The notes below the pieces were generated by a model. The model worked only from the letters and a program-made list of their open reading frames with translations, had not been told where the DNA came from and did not search any database. A stretch of 64,000 bases of DNA from positions 832,501 to 896,500 of the forward strand of contig JAFMOC010000072.1 of assembly GCA_019802505.1 (NCBI GenBank). Direction: 5' to 3'. The translations under genes were made by a program, and so were the position numbers. Below, in pieces: positions 55,417 through 64,000 of this stretch. How positions within the stretch are numbered: position 1 is the stretch's first letter; every line of letters begins with the position of its first letter. The DNA is from Corydoras sp. C115. Its lineage: Eukaryota; Chordata; Actinopteri; Siluriformes; Callichthyidae.

Positions 55417-56180
55417 GTGAGTACGAAACTGTTCCTGAAGCGTTTCCTCAACATCCATCTGTTATCCTTCCACTCCGCTAACTTATTTGACGTCTGTTCT
55501 TTCTAAAATTATATTTGTTCATACTATAAATCTGTAACCATAGTCACGAATAATACGACTCGAGTCGATTGAGTTGTTGTTTTGCATTTACAGGTTGACT
55601 GTTTATTTGTGGTTTTATTTATAAACTATTGGTATAAATAATTTATATATGTTATGTTATATCACAGAACTTTTGAGAAGACGGGCGGGGCATTAAATCA
55701 TGGTTTCTTATTGCAAGACGTTGCAAAACGTGCGATTTCTATTTTGGATCGCCGACTAGTTAATCTCCTGGGAACTACCCACGACCTGCTTATCTGTGCT
55801 AGTCCAGGGTTCTGATCGCTTTAGGAGCGATGAGTAGGACAGAGGAACACATTTAAATGTCAAGCCGGAACACGAGGTCGACAGTAAATTGCTTTCGAAA
55901 CTACTTTATAACAAAAGAAATCTAACGGAGAGCGACGCGGAGAATATGGAGAATATGGTTGGGCGCTTTCAGCACTGGACAGCGAATGTTGTGAAGGTGA
56001 TTTGGTGTGTTTAGTGGATTAAGGTCGAACCAGAAACGTGTCAACACAACTGAACTCAACCTTCACTCCCAAAACACATTTAAATGCAACCGAAGTGCTT
56101 GACAAGTTAAACATACAGAGACTAAAATAACTACAATGAATTAAAAATCCATGAAACACTATGACTAATGTACCACACCA
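55417..56180. other. Sequence downstream of the candidate kcnb1 first exon
   Basis: Repeat-free, moderately CG-rich to about 56050, no coding exon recognised. Confidence 0.4.
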
Positions 56181-56506
56181 TCCATCCATCCATTACATTC
56201 CACTTAATCCTCTGCTAGGGTTGTGGTGGTGGTGGTGGTGGTGGTGGTGGTGGTGGTGGTGGTGGGGGGGTGTTTCTCATGCCCATCCAGGGGAGTAAGA
56301 TTTGGGCGCTGTGTGTATCTGTATCTGGGCACACACTCACACAGACTCACACACAAACAACACTCTATATGGGGCAATTTAGAGGTTTCAATTTAACTTG
56401 AATCCATGGTTTTTGGACTGTGGGAAGAAACCGGAAGAACCCAGAGGAAAGCGGGAGAACATGGAAACTCTACTCAGATTGGGATTCGAACCAGGAATCC
56501 CCAGCG
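56181..56506 (-). mobile_element. SINE, diverged, with (GGT)n expansion
   Basis: A (GTG)n tract at 56221-56265 sits in the G-rich part of the tail. Confidence 0.78.
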
Positions 56507-56748
56507 CTAATCTATCGCTGAGCACACACTCACTCACATAGACACACAAACACGCTCTATATGGGGCAATTTAAGAGCATTCAGTTTACCTTGATCCGTG
56601 TTTTTGGACTGTGGGAGGAAACCTGAGAACCCGGAGGAAACCTAGGTGGACATGAGGAGAACATGGAAACTCCACCCAGATTGGGATTTGAACTGGGAAT
56701 CCTCAGCGCTGAGAGGAGAACATGCTAAACCACCACTGTGCCACCCCT
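56507..56748 (-). mobile_element. SINE, tail missing
   Basis: Starts at AATCTATCGCTGAGCAC directly after the previous copy; head diverged. Confidence 0.75.
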
Positions 56749-56779
56749 AATATACATGACAATAAATAAATAAAATTAT

Positions 56780-57132
56780 ACATCCATACATTATCTTCCG
56801 CTTTATCCTCTATTAGGGTCGCGGGGGGGGGGGGTTTCCCCATGCCCATCCAAGGGAGAACTCGAACACTGGGCAGATAGACCCAGAACAGGGTGCCAAT
56901 CTATCGCTGGGCACACACTCACTCACACACACACACTCTATATGGGGCAATTTGGATAATTCCGTTGACCTTGATCGATGTTTTTGGACTGTGGGAGGAA
57001 ACCGGAGAACCCGGAGGAAACCCACGCGGACACAGGGAGAACATGGAAACTCCACCCAGATTGGGATTTCGAACCGGGAATCCCGAGTGCTGAGAGGAGA
57101 ACGTGCTAAACCACTAAGTCACTGTGCCGCCC
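56780..57132 (-). mobile_element. SINE, full length
   Basis: Complete copy with a small deletion in the 3' region. Confidence 0.88.
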
Positions 57133-57235
57133 TCATTAAAATTATAATAAAAATTTAGAAATTTAGAATTTTTTAATTAAAACATTTTCATGTCTCCACA
57201 TTCAATTTGGTTAAAAGCTGGAGTGAAAAAATGTG

Positions 57236-57560
57236 TTTTTAAAGAAGAAACTTAAAAAGCTCGAGTAATCCTGTAGAACAAATATGCCACGGCAGGTTAG
57301 TCCAGAGTCGAGGGGCAGCTGCCGTAAATGTTCGGTCACCTTTAGTTTTTAGTCTTGTTTTGGGGACGAGTGGAAGCATCCGATTGGCCGATCTTAGAAT
57401 TCTGGGGGAATTGTGGATATGTATAAGCTCAGTGAGATTTTGGGGGAAACCATTCAAAGCCTTAAAAAACAAATAAAAGTATTTTAAAATCAATTCCAAA
57501 AGCCACCAACGAAAGAAGAAAAGAAGCCAACGCATTGCGGTCAGAACAGGGGAAATGTGG
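57236..57560 (-). mobile_element. LINE 3' ORF fragment
   Basis: The minus-strand frame reads ILKYFYLFFKALNGFPQNLTELIHIHNSPRILRSANRMLPLVPKTRLKTKGDRTFTAAAPRLWTNLP, the usual C-terminus of fish LINE reverse-transcriptase ORFs. It is truncated and decayed, lying about 110 bp before the kcnb1 coding exon. Confidence 0.72.
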
Positions 57561-57679
57561 TGACGCTTACATTTTCCAGTGAGAAGCCGAGCTGACGAAG
57601 CAATTGTCCTTGCAAAGATTTTATTCTGGATTGTGCAATTTAAGACAATTTCCATTGTGTTTGTATTTCAGCTGCAGCA

Positions 57680-57712
57680 ATGAAAGAGAAGAGGAGCAGA
57701 TTTAGGCGGTAG
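57680..57712 (+). promoter_or_regulatory. uORF in the kcnb1 leader
   Basis: A 10-codon ORF directly after the acceptor at 57671, ending 68 nt before the kcnb1 ATG. It would be in the mature 5' UTR if that acceptor is used. Confidence 0.45.
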
Positions 57713-57780
57713 TTCTTTTTCCCCCCGACTCTTCCATCCATTCCTCTTCTGGGTAAAGAGAAGGTCCTAAGACCAAGGAG

Positions 57781-58335
57781 ATGATCAAGACGAGCTCACG
57801 CTCGGCTGCCTCTGTGCCACCTGAGCCGGTCGAGATCATCCGCAGCAAAGCCAGCTCCCGCCGGGTGCGCTTAAATGTGGGGGGCCTCCTGCATGAGGTA
57901 CTGTGGAGGACACTGGATCGCCTGCCACGCACACGCCTTGGCAAACTCCGTGACTGCAACACACACGAGTCCATCATGGAGGTGTGTGATGACTACAGCC
58001 TGCAGGAGAACGAGTACTTTTTCGATCGTCACCCGGGTGCATTCACATCCATCCTCAACTTTTACCGCACCGGCAAACTGCACATGATGGAGGAGATGTG
58101 TGCTCTCTCCTTCAGCCAGGAGCTGGACTTTTGGGGCATTGACGAGATCTATCTGGAGTCATGCTGTCAGGCGCGTTATCACCAGAAGAAGGAACAGATG
58201 AACGAGGAGCTCAAACGTGAGGCCGAGACCATGCGTGAGCGCGAGGGCGAGGAGTTCGACAACACATGCTGCACAGAAAAGCGCAAGAAACTTTGGGATC
58301 TCCTGGAGAAACCCAACTCGTCCATGGCAGCAAAG
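57781..58335 (+). CDS. kcnb1: Voltage-gated K+ channel Kv2.1 (first coding exon; partial)
   Basis: KCNB1 forms the Kv2.1 delayed-rectifier channel at the neuronal plasma membrane. This exon codes 185 residues: a short N-tail, then the T1 tetramerisation domain (from about residue 29, RVRLNVGGLLHEVLWRTLDR, to about 130). The family Zn site HX5C...CC is intact (His101, Cys107, Cys128, Cys129). The segment ends SSMAAK at a GTACGT donor (58336), exactly where vertebrate KCNB1 has its first coding intron, just before S1. An in-frame stop upstream of the ATG fixes the start. Transmembrane segments, pore and C-tail lie beyond the window. LNVGG and ALSFSQEL favour KCNB1 over KCNB2, and adjacency to ptgis supports this; TGKL and ETMR are KCNB2-like, so a minor doubt remains. 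Confidence 0.94.
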
Positions 58336-58595
58336 GTACGTCCAGGCATGGAATTGTCAGATGGCTTCATATTATTGAAAGAGGATGAAATTTTGTGAAC
58401 TGTTTCCTTGATGATGTCATTAATTTCCTTGATAATAGCATTCCTCAGCTCCAGTTTGGGCATTTTCCACAACCTGCTTTCAGAAAATTTCCAAAAAGAC
58501 GCCCCTAATTCATTTTTCAGGATGTACCTACTGTATGGCATTAAAAACAGTCAAATATTTAGAATTGAATTGAATTGTCTTTAAACATTTTAACT

Positions 58596-58918
58596 GGGCG
58601 GCACTTTAGTATATTCACCTCTCAGCTCTGGGGACTCAGGTTCAAATCTGATACGGGTTGAGTTTGGTGGGTTTCCCATGTCCGGGTAGAACAGTCCACA
58701 TTCCAAACATGGATTCAAGGTAAATTGGCTGCTTTAAATTGCCCCATTTAGTTTGTGTGTGTGAGTAAGTGTGCCCAGTGATAGAATGGCGCCCTGTCCT
58801 GGGTTTATCTGCCCAGTGCCATATTGTTCTCCCCTTTATAAGCATGGGGTACCCCCTGCAACCCTGGTAGAGAATCAAGCAGAAGATAATGAATGAATGA
58901 ATGAATGAATGAAATTGT
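58596..58918 (+). mobile_element. SINE, old diverged copy
   Basis: Head to (GAAT)n tail recognisable with many substitutions and deletions. Confidence 0.8.
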
Positions 58919-59493
58919 AACTGGACCTTTCCAAAAGAAACATCCATGAACCAGGATGCCTTCACATAGCTACTTATCTATGTGAAATCTGCATCGACCA
59001 AACTGACAGGTCTCTAATTTTAATTATAGAGGAGAGGTACAGAGCAGTCGATATCCTTTTGTTCATGTAAGACTTCTTCTAACTAAATGGCAGGATATCA
59101 TTTTTCACTTCAAGCTAATTACAATATGCCACACTGATAAATTCCACGTAATGCACCAGATGATCCCTGAGTGACTCTGGAGTCAATGTAATGGAGATCC
59201 AATGTAGTCTTCACCCTTTGCTCTGTTGTCAGTCATTACATACACTTATCCCTTACTACACGCTTCATCTTCACTCCACAGACTATATACAAATTCGAAA
59301 TTTAATAACATCCTGTAACTACAGTATAAGGCTGAAATATCACTATTGGTTACAACATGTGTTGTATGGTGTGTTATTTTCTATGCAATTTTGTAAGTAC
59401 TGCATAGTTGTTACCATTAACATACTTTTGTAATGAAAGTAAAGGTTTGAAATATATTTATAATTTATAATGGAATCAGTTCAAATTTACACT

Positions 59494-59935
59494 ATATGGA
59501 TTACATTATAAGTTTTGGGACACCTACACATTACACTTATACTGACTATTTGAGACAACCTTTCCAAAGTTGGTTTTCTTCTGTAGCTCTAAGTACCACA
59601 TTATTCAGAAAGTCTATCTACAAAGTTGTGAAACTTGTTTGGGGGATATTTTAGCCATTCATCAAAAAGACAGTTTATTAGGTCAGATAATGATGCTGGT
59701 TGTGGTTGAGAGGTCTGTCTGAAATAATCCTTGTAGTTTATACCAAATGTGTTCATGGAGGTCAGACCAGTCAAATTATTCCACACCGAACCTGCACATG
59801 ATGGACAATATGTTATTATGTATGTTGCTTTGTTCACCGGGATGCAATTATGCTGAAACAGAAAAGAGCCCTCCTCATACTGCCGACCAAAAAGCTTGTT
59901 TTTATTTATTTTAGTCAATATACTAACTAAATTCA
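59494..59935 (-). mobile_element. Old Tc1-type transposon fragment
   Basis: ATATGGATTACATTATAAGTT and TTTTGGGACACCT at one end, and text such as CAGACCAGTCAAATTATTCC further in, follow the order of widespread fish Tc1-like elements (terminus, then transposase-derived sequence). One decayed minus-strand frame; no intact transposase. Confidence 0.55.
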
Positions 59936-59972
59936 AACAAAACGCCTAAATTCAGTGTTTAAGTAGTGTGTT

Positions 59973-59974
<2 letters not shown>

Positions 59975-60046
<72 letters not shown>

Positions 60047-60070
60047 AAGATATAATTTCACACACACACA
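59975..60070. repeat. (CA)n microsatellite
   Basis: Long CACACA tract with a few interruptions and a repeated ACATAAAGATATA motif. Confidence 0.93.
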
Positions 60071-60156
60071 TAAAGATATAGTTTCAATATATATATATAC
60101 ACACATGTATGTATGTATGTATAGATAGATATATAGATATATAGTTTAAATATGCA

Positions 60157-60163
<7 letters not shown>

Positions 60164-60198
<35 letters not shown>
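60164..60198. repeat. (TA)n microsatellite, left of a SINE
   Basis: TA repeat ending exactly at the SINE head. Confidence 0.9.
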
Positions 60199-60200
<2 letters not shown>

Positions 60201-60545
60201 CGGCACGGTGGCTTAGTGGTCAGCACGTTCTCCTCTCAGCGCTAGAGATTCCCGGTTCAAATCCCCATCTGGGTGGAGTTTCCATGTTCTCCCCGTGTCC
60301 GTGTGGGTTTCCTCTGGGTTCTCCGGTTTCCTCCCACAGTCCAAAAACATGGATCAAGTCAATTGAATTCTCAAAATTGCCCCATATAGAGTGTGTCTGT
60401 GTGAGTGACTGTGTGCCCAGCGATGGATTGGCGCCCTGTCCTGGGTGTATCTGCCCAGCGCCCGAGACGTTCTCCCCTGGATGGCCATGGGGAACCCCAC
60501 CGCGACCCTAATAGAGGATAAAGCGGGAGATATTGAATGAATGAA

Positions 60546-60548
<3 letters not shown>
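60199..60548 (+). mobile_element. SINE inserted in a TA repeat
   Basis: Complete copy with TA repeats on both sides, so the target duplication is hidden in the repeat. Confidence 0.92.

Positions 60549-60625
<77 letters not shown>
60549..60625. repeat. (AT)n microsatellite, right of a SINE
   Basis: About 38 AT units, probably the same ancestral tract as 60164-60198. Confidence 0.93.
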
Positions 60626-60630
<5 letters not shown>

Positions 60631-61197
60631 TTTAAACTATGTGGCTTAGAACACAGGCCAGTAAATGCGCATTTGAAATAATGGTCAGGTCTAATTAACA
60701 GTGCACATGTACAGTATGTCCAAATAACTCATGTCATAGAGCACACTTGCGAGTGTATATCACTTTGCAATTAGCTTAAAAGAAAGCTATTTATATCAGG
60801 CTGCTGAAGGATAAGCATAAAATGTTGTTCATAACGTTACACTTCTGCAAAGGGAAGAGGGTAATAAACTAAACGCTCCAGTACTGGATTACTCTGATAA
60901 ACACTTGGCTATAGAAGAGACTGTAATTGTAGAGGTACAGTGTTTTGAGTTGGAGGAGTTTCTCCATTAGAAATTCATTCTGTTTGGCGCCTGGCTTTGC
61001 TGCCAACAACACGAATAACATTAAGCATTCATGAATATCAACAGATCTTATCGAGACAGTGTCAGAATGGGAATCCCTGTGCTTAACTACATGCAACAAA
61101 TCTATTAAAGTCATTTAAAAATTGCTTGTAATCAATCAATAATCGTCTTTCATGCAGTATTTTAGCCTGTTTCTTTTCTCTATTTTAAAAGTTTGGT

Positions 61198-61517
61198 ATA
61201 TGGCTTAGTGTTTAGCACATTTGCCTCTCAGCACTGGGGATTCCATGTTCTCCCCGTGTCTGCATGGGTTTCCTCTGGGTTCTCCAGTTTCCTTCCACAG
61301 TCCAAAAATATGGATTCAAGGTAAATTGAATACTGTAAATTGCCGCATACCCAGATCTATGTGAAAAAGTGTGCCAAGGGATAGACTGGCGATTGGCGCC
61401 CGGTCCTGGGTGTAACTGCCCATCACCCAAAACGTTCTCCCTTGGATGGGCATGGCGGAACCATACCCCATACCCCACACCTGTAGCAGAGGATTAAGTT
61501 AAAAATAATGAATGACT
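61198..61517 (+). mobile_element. SINE, old diverged copy
   Basis: Head, core and tail present with several small deletions. Confidence 0.78.
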
Positions 61518-61949
61518 GAAATATATATATATTGTCTTCTTTGCCTATAGTTCCAGTTCAAAGCATCAAAGCAGGCATACCTCCAATATGGCCTGCTAGC
61601 AGCACTTTGATAATCTGAACAAATCCTGTATGACTAATGTGATTCTTCAAGATATTTTCACCTCCATTTGCCCTAACACTTCAGGGCAAAACATAGCTTT
61701 TTTTAAACATGCCACTTTCTCAGTTCAGTCGGGTGAAGGGAATCACAGATTCACCAAGGGGGAGCAGCAATCACATGATGGCTTGTTAGGTGTCAGAAAA
61801 AAAAACCTCTTTTATTTTAGGTCTGCCACTGGCATAAGATTATTGTGACAAAGTAAATTGGAATGCCCTGATATATGTAATCCACAAAAAGTAACCAAAC
61901 CAAAGATCAAAAAACAATCAGTTAGTTGTTGTGTAATTATCTTAATTCC

Positions 61950-62283
61950 ATCCATCCTTTATCCTCTATTAGGGGTGCGGGGGGTTTTCCCATGTCCATC
62001 CAGGGGAGAACATCTCGGGTGCTGGGCAGATAGACCCAGGACAGGGCGCCAATCCATCGCTGGGCACACACTCACTCACACAGACACACTCTATATGGGG
62101 CAATTTGAAGAAATCAATTGACTTGATCCATGTTTTTGGACTGTGGGAGGAAACCGGAGAACCCGGAGGAAACCCACGCAGATATGGGGAGAACATGGAA
62201 ACTCCACTCAGATTGGGATTCAAACCAGGAATCCCTAGCGCTGGGAGGTGAACGTGCTAAACCACTAAGCCAACGTCCCACCC
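61950..62283 (-). mobile_element. SINE, full length
   Basis: Complete copy with a short tail. Confidence 0.88.
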
Positions 62284-62914
62284 AGACCATGTCATCAGGC
62301 CTCCAATGTTCCATGCTTTAGTTACATTATTTGGTGCACCATTGTATTAGAATTCATTGTCTGTTTAGACAATTAGACAGTCTGTTTAAATAGTCTGTTT
62401 AGAATATTTAGACAGTTCTTCAGTTACAGAATAAACTCCATCTCTGTCTCTACATACTTTGTTAATCTCCTGGTCAGGACCTCCAATAAACCAGGTATTA
62501 TTTTTTGGGTGGTGGGTCATTCTCAGCAGAACTGCTGTGGTGGTATTGTGTTAAAGTGTTTTGCTCTGGTACTATAGGATTAAACACAGAAGTGATAGAG
62601 TTCTTATTGCTTCATTTTGTAGATGTGAGTTTATCTTGTCGAGCAGCCCTTCTATCAGATAACACATACTTACACACCACCATTAATGTTCCTGCAGTAC
62701 CAAGGATTATTCATCAGCTAGATAATACCTGCACTCTTGTGTTCCTGGGGTCTTGAATAAGGAAAAACTTCCAACAATATTAAATTATTTGTACTTGAAA
62801 AGGATACTGGGTACTTGAAAATTATATAGAGAAAAATATACAACAAAGAATATTTATAGTAAGTGTAACTGACAAAAACAAGAAGGCTTACCTAATATTA
62901 TGGTCAATGTGTTT
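62284..62914. other. kcnb1 intron, no feature recognised
   Basis: A few short direct repeats of TCTGTTTAGA type near 62360-62410. No gene. Confidence 0.4.
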
Positions 62915-63264
62915 ATCCATCCATTATCTTCCGCTTTATCCTCTATTAGGGTCGCGGGGGGGGGGGGTTCCCCATGCCCATCCAGGGGAGAACGTTTCGG
63001 GCGCTGGGCAGATAGACCCAGGACAGGGCGCCAATCCATCGCTGGGCACACACTCACTCACTCACACAGACACACTCTATATGGGGCAATTTGGAGAATT
63101 CAATTGACTTGATCCATGTTTTTGGACTTTGGGAGGAAACCGGAGCACCCGGAGGAAACCCACGTGGACACGGGGAGAACATGGAAACTCCACCCAGGTA
63201 GGGATTCGAACCGGGAATCCCTAGTGCTGAGAGGAGAACATGCTAAACCACTAAGCCACCCCAC
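62915..63264 (-). mobile_element. SINE, full length
   Basis: Complete copy; the poly-G run in the tail region is expanded. Confidence 0.9.
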
Positions 63265-63346
63265 CAATGTGTTTACTGTATATCTAATATTAATCTTTTT
63301 TACTGATTAAACCTCAAGTTAGAGAAACAGAGTTTGAGAATGATTG

Positions 63347-63348
<2 letters not shown>

Positions 63349-63399
<51 letters not shown>
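63349..63399. repeat. (GA)n microsatellite
   Basis: About 25 GA units. Confidence 0.95.
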
Positions 63400-63402
<3 letters not shown>

Positions 63403-64000
63403 CGGGCGTTTGGTGCCAATGTAATTTTATTGATTGCAGTAGGTTAGGTTGACAAACTAGCCCCCATGCTCATGCTCTTCTTTCAATACACCATAAAACT
63501 GTCAGCAGCAAATTTAATAGTAGTGGTATGACAGCTACCTTGTTTCTTTGTGCTCAATTGCAAAACAGCAGTGCTTTTGAAAGTTTTCTATGGCCCAGCC
63601 ACACATCCCTGTACATGCATTTTTCAGTGCATATGAATTTTTAATGGCACATTAATTATGCTCATCTATGGACTGAGGCCAGGGAAGGTGCAATATGGAC
63701 TATCCATAACCCTCACTGTCACCTCCTGGCAAGAACTGTGGAGTTATCACCTCCCAAAATACATTCAGGAGACAGACTTCTCCATGGGTGTGATTTTTCA
63801 CTATTAAAAACTTCTGGCTAAGATGTGCCTCTTGCTTTAGAGTTGGTGCAACATGTTCTGATTTACATTGCCAACATGCAATATGGAATCCCACACTGAG
63901 TGATTCAAATAACACAATGTGAATTTGGGAATCCACCACAACATGCCTCAGAGTATCAAATATAAATGAGTTGATATGAGCTGTTATGAGCGCGGCTTGA

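Larger units (their letters stand above)
58336..64000 (+). other. kcnb1 first coding intron (continues past window)
   Basis: No further coding exon found. Contains SINEs, microsatellites and an old Tc1-type piece. Repeat-free stretches at about 60640-61190 and 63400-64000 could include conserved regulatory sequence, but nothing in them is recognised. Confidence 0.75.

Noticed and set aside
57239..57655. 138-aa minus-strand gene upstream of kcnb1
   Set aside because: It matches the C-terminus of fish LINE ORFs and is decayed.

Overview
This is a eukaryotic, ray-finned-fish (teleost) genomic window. The evidence is intron-split vertebrate genes, a dense tRNA-derived SINE of the DANA-like (V-SINE) type typical of fish, hAT and Tc1-type DNA transposon remnants, solo LTRs and many long AT/CA microsatellites. 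The species cannot be fixed from the sequence alone. Four protein-coding genes can be rebuilt exon by exon from homology and splice phase.

Layout. (1) 2829-12957, minus strand: nprl2, complete in 11 coding exons (379 aa), a GATOR1 subunit. (2) 16919-26310, plus strand: thumpd3, complete coding region in 9 coding exons (474 aa), a tRNA guanosine-N2 methyltransferase, head-to-head with nprl2. (3) 30916-51639, plus strand: ptgis (prostacyclin synthase, CYP8A), complete in 10 exons (485 aa). (4) 55.2-64 kb, plus strand: the 5' end of kcnb1 (Kv2.1). Only the first coding exon (57781-58335, 185 codons to a clean donor) lies in the window; the rest is the start of its large first coding intron. The ptgis-kcnb1 pairing matches the neighbourhood on human 20q13. 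The four genes have unrelated jobs (nutrient signalling, tRNA modification, eicosanoid synthesis, K+ channel); nothing here suggests an operon-like system.

Most remaining sequence is repetitive. By eye there are about 65 copies or fragments of one SINE family in both orientations, many with intact target-site duplications. There are six copies of one hAT-type MITE, all with perfect 8-bp duplications, and two solo LTRs with perfect 5-bp duplications, one carrying a 40-bp minisatellite. Also present are a diverged LTR-like block, LINE 3' ends, Tc1-type pieces and many microsatellites. Nested insertions give relative ages, for example LTR inside SINE inside older SINE at 28.1-29.0 kb.

No novel enzymatic or defence system was found. 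The most interesting signals are structural. Two separate recent tandem duplications, each tied to the same SINE, copied a splice site and part of exon 2 in nprl2 and part of the first coding exon in thumpd3. A roughly 0.7-kb inverted duplication flanks the 3' half of ptgis.
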